Shown here piece after piece: positions 23,583 to 31,985 of a stretch of DNA of 64,000 bases; position 1 is the stretch's first letter; each line of letters starts with the position of its first letter. Source of the DNA: Streptomyces olivaceoviridis (GTDB lineage: Bacteria; Actinomycetota; Actinomycetes; Streptomycetales; Streptomycetaceae); contig NZ_BMUI01000010.1 of NCBI RefSeq assembly GCF_014650115.1, positions 62,001 to 126,000 of the forward strand, in the 5' to 3' direction. The notes beneath the pieces were generated by a model. That model was not told the origin of the DNA. It saw nothing but the letters and a program-made list of their open reading frames with translations, and searched no databases. Position numbers and translations under genes: made by a program.

Positions 23583-25853
23583 ATGAAGTTCACCAACGGG
23601 TTCTGGCGCATCCGCGACGGTGTCCAGGTCGCGTACGCCACCGAGGCGCGCGACGTGCGCGTCGAATCGAAGCGCTTCACCGCCTATGCCTCCGTGCAGA
23701 AGGTGACGCGCAGAGGGGACACGCTCAACGCGCCGCTCCTCACCGTCGACTGCTTCTCACCCGCCGAGGGCGTCATCGGCGTGCGGGTCACCCACCACGC
23801 CGGCAAGCGCCGCCCCGGGCCGGACTTCGCCCTCGCGGCCGAGCCCGGCGGTGCGGGCGAGGTCCGCCGCGACGGCGCCGTCACCGAGCTGACCAGCGGC
23901 CCGCTGACCCTGCGCCTGGACCGGGCCGCCCCGTGGTCGCTGACCTTCCACGACGCGGACGGGCGGGAACTGACCCGGGCGGGCCGCAAGGGCACCGCCT
24001 TCGCCACCACCGACGACGGCGCCCACCACGTCCTCACCCAGCTCGCGCTCGGCGTCGGCGAGCAGGTCTACGGCCTCGGCGAGCGCTTCACGCCGTTCGT
24101 GAAGAACGGCCAGGTGGTCGACATCTGGCAGGCCGACGGCGGCACCAGCAGCGAGCAGGCCTACAAGAACATCCCCTTCTACCTGTCCTCACGCGGCTAC
24201 GGCGTCTTCGTCAACCACCCCGGCGCGGTCTCCTTCGAGGTCGGCTCCGAGGCCGTCGGGCAGGTGCAGTTCAGCGTCGAGGACCAGACGCTGGAGTACT
24301 ACGTCGTCGCGGGCCCCACCCCGAAGGACGTCCTCACCCGCTACACCGCCCTCACCGGCCGCCCGGCCCTGCCGCCCGCCTGGTCCTTCGGCCTGTGGCT
24401 GACCACGTCCTTCACGACGGACTACGACGAGCAGACGGTGACGTCGTTCGTGGACGGCATGGCCGAGCGCGGCATCCCGCTGTCCGTCTTCCACTTCGAC
24501 TGCTTCTGGATGCGCGAGTACCAGTGGTGCGACTTCGAGTGGGACCCCGAGGTCTTCCCCGATCCCGAGGGCATGCTCGCCCGGCTGAAGGCCAAGGGCC
24601 TGAAGGTCAGCGCCTGGATCAACCCCTACATCGCGCAGAAGTCCCCGCTGTTCGAGGAGGCCGCCGCGCTCGGGCACCTGGTGCGCCGGCCGGACGGTGA
24701 CGTGTGGCAGTGGGACCTGTGGCAGGCCGGCATGGGACTGGTCGACTTCACCAGCCCCGACGCCCGCGCCTGGTTCCAGTCCAAGCTGAAGCCGCTGCTG
24801 GACCAGGGCGTGGACTGCTTCAAGACGGACTTCGGCGAGCGCGTCCCCACCGACGTCGTCTGGCACGACGGCTCCGACCCGGAGCGGATGCACAACTACT
24901 ACACCCACCTGTACAACCAGACCGTGTTCGAACTCCTCGAAAAGGAGCGCGGGCAGGGCGAGGCCGTGCTCTTCGCCCGCTCCGCGACGGCGGGCGGTCA
25001 GCAGTACCCCGTGCACTGGGGCGGCGACTGCTGGTCGTCCTTCGAGGCCATGTCCGAGTCGCTCCGGGGCGGCCTGTCCCTGTCGCTGAGCGGCTTCGGG
25101 TTCTGGAGCCACGACATCGGAGGCTTCGAGGGCACGCCCGACCCGGCGGTCTTCAAGCGCTGGCTGGCCTTCGGCCTGCTGTCCTCCCACAGCCGGCTGC
25201 ACGGATCGTCGTCCTACCGGGTGCCGTGGGCGTTCGGCGAGGAGGCCGTCGACGTCGCCCGGCGGTTCACCCTGCTCAAGCACCGCCTCATGCCCTACCT
25301 GTACGGCGCCTCCGTCGAGGCCCACCGCACCGGCGTCCCCGTGATGCGGCCCATGGTCCTGGAGTTCCCGCACGACCCGGCCTGCCGCCCCCTCGACCGC
25401 CAGTACATGCTGGGCGCCGACCTCCTGGTCGCCCCGGTGTTCAGCGAGGACGGCGAGGTGGAGGTCTACCTCCCCGAGGGCACCTGGACCCACCTCCTCA
25501 GCGGCGAGCGGGTCACCGGCCCGGTGTGGCGCACCGAACGGCACGGCTACGACAGCCTTCCGCTCTACGTCCGCGAGGGCGCCGTACTGCCGCTGGCCAC
25601 CGACGACCAGCGGCCCGACGGCGACTGGCTCGACGACCTGGTCCTGCTGGTCCACCCGCCGGCCACGGCGACGTACACCCGGCAGGTCGCCGTCCCCGAC
25701 CTGACGGGTGCGACGGCCGCGGTGTTCCACGTCCGCCGTGACGGCGACCTGCTGCGCGTCACCGTGGAGGGCACCGACCGCCCCTTCACCGTGCGCGTCG
25801 CCGGCGGAGCGAGCGCCGGGGGCACGGGAGAGGTGACGGTCCCGCTGCACTGA
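23583..25853 (+). CDS. GH31 alpha-xylosidase (YicI-type)
   Basis: A 756-residue cytoplasmic glycoside hydrolase acting on non-reducing alpha-xylosyl (or alpha-glucosyl) ends. The first residues MKFTNGFWRIRDGVQ match the YicI subgroup. The nucleophile Asp is in CFKTDFGERVPTD and the acid/base Asp in FWSHDIGGFEG, with LHGSSSYRVPW following. An acidic beta-sheet C-terminal domain ends the protein. The ATG at 23583 has GAGGAAG 5 bp upstream. It is divergent from the ABC-GH1 operon, and its own codons near residue 30 contain a second copy of the LacI-type palindrome, so both units are probably co-regulated. Confidence 0.92.
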   Translation: MKFTNGFWRIRDGVQVAYATEARDVRVESKRFTAYASVQKVTRRGDTLNAPLLTVDCFSPAEGVIGVRVTHHAGKRRPGPDFALAAEPGGAGEVRRDGAVTELTSGPLTLRLDRAAPWSLTFHDADGRELTRAGRKGTAFATTDDGAHHVLTQLALGVGEQVYGLGERFTPFVKNGQVVDIWQADGGTSSEQAYKNIPFYLSSRGYGVFVNHPGAVSFEVGSEAVGQVQFSVEDQTLEYYVVAGPTPKDVLTRYTALTGRPALPPAWSFGLWLTTSFTTDYDEQTVTSFVDGMAERGIPLSVFHFDCFWMREYQWCDFEWDPEVFPDPEGMLARLKAKGLKVSAWINPYIAQKSPLFEEAAALGHLVRRPDGDVWQWDLWQAGMGLVDFTSPDARAWFQSKLKPLLDQGVDCFKTDFGERVPTDVVWHDGSDPERMHNYYTHLYNQTVFELLEKERGQGEAVLFARSATAGGQQYPVHWGGDCWSSFEAMSESLRGGLSLSLSGFGFWSHDIGGFEGTPDPAVFKRWLAFGLLSSHSRLHGSSSYRVPWAFGEEAVDVARRFTLLKHRLMPYLYGASVEAHRTGVPVMRPMVLEFPHDPACRPLDRQYMLGADLLVAPVFSEDGEVEVYLPEGTWTHLLSGERVTGPVWRTERHGYDSLPLYVREGAVLPLATDDQRPDGDWLDDLVLLVHPPATATYTRQVAVPDLTGATAAVFHVRRDGDLLRVTVEGTDRPFTVRVAGGASAGGTGEVTVPLH
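23667..23680. promoter_or_regulatory. Second LacI-type palindrome, inside the GH31 gene
   Basis: TCGAAGCGCTTCAC with the same perfect 10-bp core (23669-23678) as the site at 23289. It lies about 85 bp inside the coding sequence; both sites encode the residues SKRF. A roadblock or looping partner is plausible. Confidence 0.6.
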
Positions 25854-25875
25854 CCGCGGAGCCCCGCGAGGTCCA

Positions 25876-25911
25876 CGGCGGTGGTGACCGGAGCCCCGGC
25901 CACCACCGCCG
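25876..25911 (+). terminator. Hairpin after the GH31 gene
   Basis: Eleven-bp perfect stem CGGCGGTGGTG / CACCACCGCCG with a 14-nt loop, 22 bp past the stop codon. Confidence 0.65.
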
Positions 25912-25975
25912 CCGACCGGGGTGTCAGTGGCCGCGGCTCAGTCCGGGCAAGGTTCAAGAGAGGTTCCTGTGAGGG

Positions 25976-26851
25976 TACTTACTGGAAGAGGCCGTCGCCT
26001 GGCTCCTGCGGTCGAGCGGGTACGAGTTGCTCTCCGTGGCGGACGACAAGGAGACGAACCCCGCACACGGTGTCCTCGAACAACGGCCCGGCGGGCTGGC
26101 CGTGCGCGGCAGGGGCGCCCGGCACCAGGCGGACGCGCTGGGGGAGTTCCGGTACGTACCGCCGTTCTCGCTGCCGGTCCGGCTGTTCGTGGAGGCCGAG
26201 TTCACCGGCGGGAACGTCAAGCCGCCCACGGTGCGCAACGGCCACGGAGCGGCGCACGACGTCAACGAGGACGTGGTCATGTCGGTCCACGGCACCGACC
26301 CGAGCCGGCCCCGGCCGCGCTACCACTACAGCTACGCCGTCTTCTCCACCGCCGGCTTCGGCCGGGCCGCCCAGGAGTACGCGCTCGCCCACCAGATCTC
26401 GCTGGTCGACCTGTCCATGCCCGACTTCGCGGAGCGCGGAACCTGGTGGCGACGCAGGCCCAGCGCGTCCACCGGGCGCTCGACGCGCTCCCCCCGGCGA
26501 CCCGGCCACGGGTGTACGGGGTGCGCAGCCACCTCCACCGACGGCTCCTCCAAGTCGTCGGCGACAACGGCTGCTTCCTCTACGGCGACGAGACACCCGC
26601 CCTGCCCCGGACGTCGCCCGGCCGCTGGACGAGATCGCCGAGCGCCTGACGAGCCGGCGGACGCCGGGGCTGGTGGGTCGCCTTCCCCTCGGCTCCCTTC
26701 GTCCTCGGCCTGGCCTCCGAGAACCTCCACGCCTTCGTCGACCACGCCCGTCGGCACCCCACCCACACCGTGCACCTGCGCAGGCTCCCGCGGACCGCGT
26801 CACACCCTCACCTTCCAACTGCGGTACACCCCGGCCGCACTGCGCGGGTGA
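25976..26851 (+). pseudogene. Restriction-endonuclease-like protein, multiply frameshifted
   Basis: A recognisable protein is readable in pieces. Frame 2 gives LLEEAVAWLLRSSGYELLSV to PPFSLPVRLFVEAEFTGGNV and YHYSYAVFSTAGFGRAAQEY (25982 to about 26440), with the acidic/Lys-like layout of a PD-(D/E)XK nuclease core (FVEAEF where FVEAKF would be expected). It then continues in another frame (NLVATQAQRVHRALDALPPA, then RLLQVVGDNGCFLYGDE), shifts again (ARPLDEIAERLTSR), and ends LTFQLRYTPAALRG at 26851. A stop just before the first segment removes the start. At least three shifts make this dead. Confidence 0.6.
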
Positions 26852-26967
26852 CCTGCGGACGGGCGCGGTGGCCGGTTCACTCCCGGGGCCCGGGGATGTT
26901 CCGTTCGACCTGCCGTTCGGAGCCGTAACGTTGTCCCGGCAGCGCGCCGGCCACCCGGCCGTCCCCG

Positions 26968-27340
26968 GGCGGCTCCTCCGAGAGGATCGGCATGGTCCTC
27001 GCCGCCGTGGTCCTGGTGGTGACCTTCGGCTCGCCGGCCGCCGCCGGCCTCCCGCCGCTCACGGCCCTCGCCGGGGTGGGCAGCAGCATGGCCGCCATCA
27101 CGGCGCTCTCCAGCACGTTCGGCCCGTCGGCGACGTCCGGGACGCCGGCGTCCATGCTCGGCCTCGCGGTCGGCATCGACTACGCGCTGTTCGTCGTCTT
27201 CCGCTACCGCGAGGAGCGGGCCAAGGGGCACGCCCCGCGGGAAGCGGCGGGTCTCGCCGCCGGTACCGCGGGGTCGGCCGTCGTCTTCGCCGGTCTCACG
27301 GTCGGCACAGGCTTGGCGGGCCTGCCCCTCATACCCATTC
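26968..27340 (+). pseudogene. MMPL-family transporter fragment
   Basis: About 125 residues from the first membrane half of an MMPL/RND-type lipid or drug exporter: SSERIGMVLAAVVLVVTFGS, then the signature GLAVGIDYALFVVFRYREER and FAGLTVGTGLAGLPLI. Both ends are missing; full-length proteins exceed 700 residues. Downstream of about 27340 the frame continues in unrelated sequence to 27459. It marks the left edge of the oxylipin-like gene cluster and suggests a past rearrangement there. Confidence 0.75.
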
Positions 27341-27407
27341 GGGCGCGCGCAAAGTGCGGCTGTCGAATCGCGGGGCTGTCGGGATGCCGGGGACGGACGG
27401 GCGGAAA

Positions 27408-27456
27408 TAGGATGGTCGTAGCACGTGATTCCGTGCGCCGTCACTCGATCGAGGTG
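27408..27456 (+). promoter_or_regulatory. Candidate promoter and operator region of the oxylipin-like operon
   Basis: TAGGAT at 27408 fits the -10 of the main vegetative sigma factor. GCACG-N6-CGTGC (27421-27436) and the perfect palindrome CTCGATCGAG (27444-27453) follow, between the MMPL fragment and the first operon gene. Assigned by eye only. Confidence 0.3.
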
Positions 27457-27532
27457 TGAAGTCCTCGATCCCAGCCTGACGTTCCGCGACGCGTGGACCC
27501 GAGGTCCTGAGCGGAGGCGGAGGTGCTTGAAG

Positions 27533-28807
27533 ATGCCGTACCAGACGGCGGTCACCGTCCAGGCCGCCCTGCCGCCGGATCGGGTCGCCGAGGTGCGGGA
27601 ACTGCTGCACGAGGCCGGCCGGAAGAGCGCGGCCGGTGAGTTGTTCCCCTTCGCGGAGATACCGGGCGTTCACTTCGCACGCGTCGTCCTCGTCCCCGAG
27701 GGACCCGGCGGCGCCCCAGCGGACATGCCACCCAGCGTCGTGTACATGAGCGAGGTGGACGGGCCCGTCGAAGCGCACCTCGCCGATCTCGTCCGCACGG
27801 CGGGCGACGGCCTGGACCGGGTGTTCGGGCACTGCGCCGGCTATCCGGCAGCGGGCTCCCCGGATGCCGCGCGGATCGACTGGCTGCGCGCTCATGAGGT
27901 GCCCTGTGCCGCCTTCTACGTCAACACCGTCGGCAGGGGACGGCAGCAGATCGAGCAGGAGGCCCTGCTGCGCGAGGTGATCGAGGAATTCCTCGACCGG
28001 AACGGACCGGCCCTGGCCGGCAGGAGCCCCGTGGAGATCAGGACCGCCGTCCAGGACTACGTCGGCGGCCGAGAGGACCTGGCCTGGGCCCGCACCGGGC
28101 CCGCGCCGCCCCCGCTCGGCGGGCGCATCCGCCGGGCCGCCCACCTGGTCGGGGTTCCGCTGGCCGCCGTGGGGCTGCTGCCGCTGCTGCTGAGCGCCCT
28201 GCCGGCCTGGGTCGTCCTGCTCAGGCTGCACGAACGCCGCGATGTCCCCGACCACGCCCGTCCGAGCCACGACCGCATACGCGAACTCGCGGCCTGCGAG
28301 GACTTCGTGGCGCAGAACCCGTTCACCGCCGTCGGCTCCGTCAAGACCGGCCCGTTCCGGCGGATCACGCTCACCGCCGTCCTGTTCGTCGTGGACTACG
28401 GCGTCCGCCACGTCTTCGACCGCGGGAACCTCGCCGGGGTCAAGACGATCCACTTCGCGCGCTGGCTGTTCATCGACGGGAAGCGGCGGGTGATCTTCGC
28501 CAGCAACTACGACGGCAGCCTGGAAAGCTACATGGACGACTTCATCGACAAGGTGGCCTGGGGGCTCAACGCCGTCTTCAGCAACGGCCGCGGCTATCCG
28601 CGGGTGCGCTGGCTCGTGCTGGACGGAGCCAGGGACGAGCAGGCCTTCAAGAACTACCTGCGGTGCCACCAGGTGCCGACGCAGGTCTGGTACTCCGCGT
28701 ACGACACGTCGACCGCGCACGACCTCGACACCAACGCCCGCATCCGGGCCGGCCTCTTCGGGGACCTCGGCCCCGCCGAGACGGAGGCCTGGCTCGCCCT
28801 GTTCTGA
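27533..28807 (+). CDS. Unknown protein with internal duplication and a central membrane hairpin
   Basis: A 424-residue protein I cannot assign. It consists of two related halves. Residues about 44-131 (GVHFARVVLVPE, SVVYMSEVDG, VFGHCAGYP, FYVNT) align with about 302-392 (IHFARWLFIDG, VIFASNYDGSLESYMDDFID, VFSNGRGYP, WYSAYDT). Between them lie a hydrophobic stretch (about 203-232) and a charged linker. The repeated HFAR, the beta-alpha pattern and the neighbouring DyP gene suggest ferredoxin-like (dimeric alpha/beta barrel) domains, but no heme ligand is evident. GGAGGCGGAGG precedes the ATG at 27533. It is first in a same-strand run ending at the patatin gene, 24 bp before the DyP gene. Confidence 0.75.
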   Translation: MPYQTAVTVQAALPPDRVAEVRELLHEAGRKSAAGELFPFAEIPGVHFARVVLVPEGPGGAPADMPPSVVYMSEVDGPVEAHLADLVRTAGDGLDRVFGHCAGYPAAGSPDAARIDWLRAHEVPCAAFYVNTVGRGRQQIEQEALLREVIEEFLDRNGPALAGRSPVEIRTAVQDYVGGREDLAWARTGPAPPPLGGRIRRAAHLVGVPLAAVGLLPLLLSALPAWVVLLRLHERRDVPDHARPSHDRIRELAACEDFVAQNPFTAVGSVKTGPFRRITLTAVLFVVDYGVRHVFDRGNLAGVKTIHFARWLFIDGKRRVIFASNYDGSLESYMDDFIDKVAWGLNAVFSNGRGYPRVRWLVLDGARDEQAFKNYLRCHQVPTQVWYSAYDTSTAHDLDTNARIRAGLFGDLGPAETEAWLALF

Positions 28808-28831
28808 AGGGCCCGAAGGAAGGGTGACACC

Positions 28832-30271
28832 ATGACGACGCCACTGGAACTCGACGACATCCAGGGCCTGGTCACCCGCGGCTACCGCACCCTGACGTCG
28901 GCCTGCTTCCTGGTGCTCGCCACCGCCGGGCCGGCGGCCACCGCCCGTGCCGCGCTGGGGCGGCTGGCGCCCCGCGTGACGAACGGCCGCTCCGATCCCC
29001 CGGACACCGCCGTCAACGTGGCCCTCACCGCGGACGGCCTGCGACGCCTGGGACTGGAGCCCCCCGAACTGGACGGATTCCCGTACGAGTTCGTCGTAGG
29101 CATGACCGATCCCGATCGCAGCCGCTTCCTCGGGGACGTCGGGGAGAACGCCCCCCGGCACTGGCGGTGGGGCGGCCCGGCCGGCCCGCCGGCGCACGTC
29201 CTGGTGATGCTCTACGCGCGCGACGGACAACAGCTGCGGCAGCTGGAGGCCGAGACGCGCCGGGAGGTCCTGGTCCCCGGCGCGTTCACCGAGACCGCGC
29301 GGCTGGGCACCGCCGAGCTGACCGACCGCGAGCCCTTCGGCTTCCGCGACGGCATCTCCCAGCCCCTCATCGAGGGGCTGCCCAAGGCCGCGCTCGCGGC
29401 CAGTGCGGCCGGTGACGGGGGCACGGACGGTGAACAAGTGGTCAGGGCCGGGGAGTTCGTCCTCGGCTACCCCAACGAGTACGGGCTGCTGACGGACCGC
29501 CCGCTGCTGCCGACCCGCCACGACCCGCTCGGCGTGCTGCCCCGCGCCCCGGAGGGTGGCGCGGACTTCGGGCGCAACGGCAGCTACCTGGTCTTCCGGC
29601 AGCTCCGCCAGGACGTCGAGGCCTTCCGGGACTACCTCGACGCGGAGACACGCCGCCCCGACGGCAGCAGCGACCCCGCCGCGCAGGAGGCGCTCGCCGC
29701 GCGCATGGTGGGACGCTGGCCAGGCGGCGCTCCTCTGGTCCGGGCCCCCGAGCACGACGACCCCGCGCTGGCCACGGACAACGGCTTCGGCTACCACGCC
29801 ACGGACCCGGCCGGTCTGCGCTGTCCACTCGGCGCCCACATCCGCCGGGCCAACCCCCGGGACTCCCTCGACCCCCGCCCCGGTTCCGCCGATTCGGTCG
29901 CCGTCGGACGCCGCCACCGGCTGCTCCGCCGCGGCCGGCCCTACGGTCCCGACGGCACGGGAGACGGCCCGGACGCGCACGGACTGCACTTCCTCGCGCT
30001 GAACGCCAACATCTCCCGCCAGTTCGAGTTCATCCAGCACACCTGGCTCGACAACCCGAACTTCAACGGACTCCATGACGGCCCCGACCCGATCGTCGCG
30101 CCGCGCCAGGAACGCCGTACGACCTTCACCGAGCAGGGCAGGCCCTTCCGCACCCGCCACATCGGCCTTCCGCAGTTCGTCACCGTGCAGGGCGGCGCCT
30201 ACTTCTTCCTGCCGGGCCTGAAGGCGCTGCACTACCTCTGCACGGCCGTACCCGAGGGCGGGCGGCAGTGA
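28832..30271 (+). CDS. DyP-type heme peroxidase, large form
   Basis: A 479-residue dye-decolourising-type peroxidase. The signature GFRDGISQP gives the distal Asp (D173), and CPLGAHIRRANPRDS gives the proximal heme His (H336). The distal Arg is likely in LNANISRQFEFIQ. It lacks a Tat signal and any encapsulin-targeting tail that I can see, so it is probably cytoplasmic or membrane-associated with its neighbours. AAGGAAGGG precedes the ATG. Its stop overlaps the next gene's GTG (GTGA). Beside a dioxygenase-like and a lipase-like gene, an organic or lipid hydroperoxide is a more likely oxidant source than free peroxide (inference). Confidence 0.92.
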   Translation: MTTPLELDDIQGLVTRGYRTLTSACFLVLATAGPAATARAALGRLAPRVTNGRSDPPDTAVNVALTADGLRRLGLEPPELDGFPYEFVVGMTDPDRSRFLGDVGENAPRHWRWGGPAGPPAHVLVMLYARDGQQLRQLEAETRREVLVPGAFTETARLGTAELTDREPFGFRDGISQPLIEGLPKAALAASAAGDGGTDGEQVVRAGEFVLGYPNEYGLLTDRPLLPTRHDPLGVLPRAPEGGADFGRNGSYLVFRQLRQDVEAFRDYLDAETRRPDGSSDPAAQEALAARMVGRWPGGAPLVRAPEHDDPALATDNGFGYHATDPAGLRCPLGAHIRRANPRDSLDPRPGSADSVAVGRRHRLLRRGRPYGPDGTGDGPDAHGLHFLALNANISRQFEFIQHTWLDNPNFNGLHDGPDPIVAPRQERRTTFTEQGRPFRTRHIGLPQFVTVQGGAYFFLPGLKALHYLCTAVPEGGRQ

Positions 30272-31431
30272 ACGCCGGGCAGCGGCTCAACGACGCGGTC
30301 CTGGGGTGCGTCCTGCTGGAGCGGCGCATCGACCCCTACGTGCGCCCGCTGTTCGACCGGACCCTGCTGCGTCCCCTCCAGGCCGCCGTGCAGTGGTGCG
30401 TCAACGTACGCCGCCGGGACGAACACCTGGGCCTCGCCGAAGAGCGGGCCGTGCCGGACGAGGCGGCGTTCGCCGAGGCCATCGCACAGCAGATGGCCCG
30501 CTTCGTCCGGCGCCAGTACCGGCCGGGGGAGGCCCAACGGGCGGGCAACACCAAGACGTACGGGGTCGTCCACGCGGACTTCACCGTCCGCGACGACCTG
30601 CCCGCACGCCTGCGGCACGGCGTGTTCCGGACCCCCGCAACCTACCGCGCCTGGGCCCGCTTCGCCGGTCCCGGCCCCCTCGCGCCGCCCGACATCAAGG
30701 ACAACGGGATCCTCAGCATCGGCGTCAAACTCCTCGGCGTCGAGGGCGAGAAGCTGCTCGACGACGAGCGGTGGACCCAGGACTTCACCGGCATCAGCGC
30801 GCCGACCTTCACCACGCCCGACGTCGTCGAGAACCTCAGGCTGCAACGGCACGTCTTCGCGGGAACCCCGGTCCTGTACTTCCTCGACCTCGCCCACCCG
30901 CACCTCTGCGACATGATCATGCAGGGGCTGTACGCGAAGACCCAGACCAGCCCGCTGGAGGCCCGGTACTGGAGCTGCGCTCCGTACCTCCTCGGGGAGG
31001 GACAGGCCATGCAGTACTCCTTCGTGCCCCGCGAGGCCACCCGCAGCCGGGTGCCCCGGCACCCGCCCGACGACTACCTGTCGCAGGGTCTGGCCGCCAC
31101 ACTGCGGGAACGCGACGTCTCCTTCGACTTCCTCGTCCAGGTGCAGACGGACGCCCACCGGATGCCGGTCGAGAACGCGTCCGTGGTGTGGCCCGAACGC
31201 CTCTCGCCGTTCGTGCCGGTGGCCACCCTGCGCCTGCTCCGGCAGGAGTGCGATCCGGCGGAGCAGTTCGCCCGTGCCGACCGGCTGTCCTTCAACCCCT
31301 GGCACGCCCTGCCCGAACACCGGCCGCTGGGCAACCAGAACCGGGCCCGCCGCACGATCTACCTGCGGCTCGCGCGGCTCAGACAGACCATGAACGGCAC
31401 GCCGCACCAGGAGCCCGGAGAGGAGGAATGA
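30268..31431 (+). CDS. Catalase-related hemoprotein (possible fatty-acid hydroperoxide-converting enzyme)
   Basis: A 387-residue member of the small catalase-related family that includes coral allene oxide synthase and mycobacterial MAP-2744c. Landmarks: TKTYGVVHADF, FRTPATYRAWARFAGPGP, GVKLLGVEGEKLL, the proximal Tyr region ARYWSCAPYLLGEG, and the ending LSFNPWHALPEHRPLG with NRARRTIYLRLARLR. The distal residue is uncertain: aligned from memory, either N94 (in AGNTKTYG) or H102 fills the distal-His place. It is translationally coupled to the DyP gene. The family precedent and context favour metabolism of lipid hydroperoxides over hydrogen peroxide. Confidence 0.85.
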   Translation: MNAGQRLNDAVLGCVLLERRIDPYVRPLFDRTLLRPLQAAVQWCVNVRRRDEHLGLAEERAVPDEAAFAEAIAQQMARFVRRQYRPGEAQRAGNTKTYGVVHADFTVRDDLPARLRHGVFRTPATYRAWARFAGPGPLAPPDIKDNGILSIGVKLLGVEGEKLLDDERWTQDFTGISAPTFTTPDVVENLRLQRHVFAGTPVLYFLDLAHPHLCDMIMQGLYAKTQTSPLEARYWSCAPYLLGEGQAMQYSFVPREATRSRVPRHPPDDYLSQGLAATLRERDVSFDFLVQVQTDAHRMPVENASVVWPERLSPFVPVATLRLLRQECDPAEQFARADRLSFNPWHALPEHRPLGNQNRARRTIYLRLARLRQTMNGTPHQEPGEEE

Positions 31432-31540
31432 CGGGCCGGCGACCGCCCGCGGCCCCGACGCGCGCATCAGGACCGCTTCCCATATCGTAGGAACGAAGGC
31501 GTGAACGTCCCCTGGACGCCCGCCTGGAAGGGACGCTGAG

Positions 31541-31930
31541 ATGGACGTGCGGACGGCCGCGCGCCGTTCTCTGGCCGTCATCCGACTGGTGAACGGCGCG
31601 GCGGCGCTGCTGACCCCGCGGGTGATGGCCCGCCGTCTGGGCGCGGACCCCGGACAGCCCGCCCTGGTCTACGTGCTCCGCATGTTCGGAGTGCGCACCG
31701 TGGTCATCGGCGCCCAACTGCTCTGCCCTGCGGACGCGGACGAACGCGGCCGGCAACTGCGCACCGGCACGCTCATCCACGCGAGCGACGCCCTCGCGGC
31801 CGCCTGCGCCGGCCGCGAGGGCCTGCTCCCGCGCCGCATGGCCGCCGCGGCCACGGCGATCTCGACGGTCAACGTCGCCCTGACACTCGTCGCCCGGGGG
31901 TGGCCGTGCCGGCTGCCGGACGTCCGCTGA
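31541..31930 (+). CDS. Small membrane protein (DUF4267-like)
   Basis: A 129-residue protein with hydrophobic segments near 12-25, 45-62, 80-92 and 100-118 and the motifs RLVNGAAALLTPRVMARRLG and VYVLRMFGVRTVVIGAQLL, close to DUF4267-type proteins of unknown function. The ATG at 31541 has GGAAGGGACG upstream. The 109-bp gap before it is the largest in the operon, so an internal promoter is possible. A membrane anchor or small partner for the heme enzymes is the simplest guess. Confidence 0.7.
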   Translation: MDVRTAARRSLAVIRLVNGAAALLTPRVMARRLGADPGQPALVYVLRMFGVRTVVIGAQLLCPADADERGRQLRTGTLIHASDALAAACAGREGLLPRRMAAAATAISTVNVALTLVARGWPCRLPDVR

Positions 31931-31985
31931 CGCCGCAGCCGCCGCGCCGGGCCTCCCGGGACGGGACGCCGGAAGGAATCCCCTC

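Noticed and set aside
27329..30232. A 967-codon minus-strand frame across the oxylipin-like operon
   Set aside because: It is the mirror of the unknown-protein and DyP genes, with no start context and shadow-like composition.
30268..31431. Annotating the catalase-related gene as an ordinary catalase
   Set aside because: It is far shorter than catalases, lacks the RVVHARG distal motif and differs at the proximal site. The family name catalase-related is safer.
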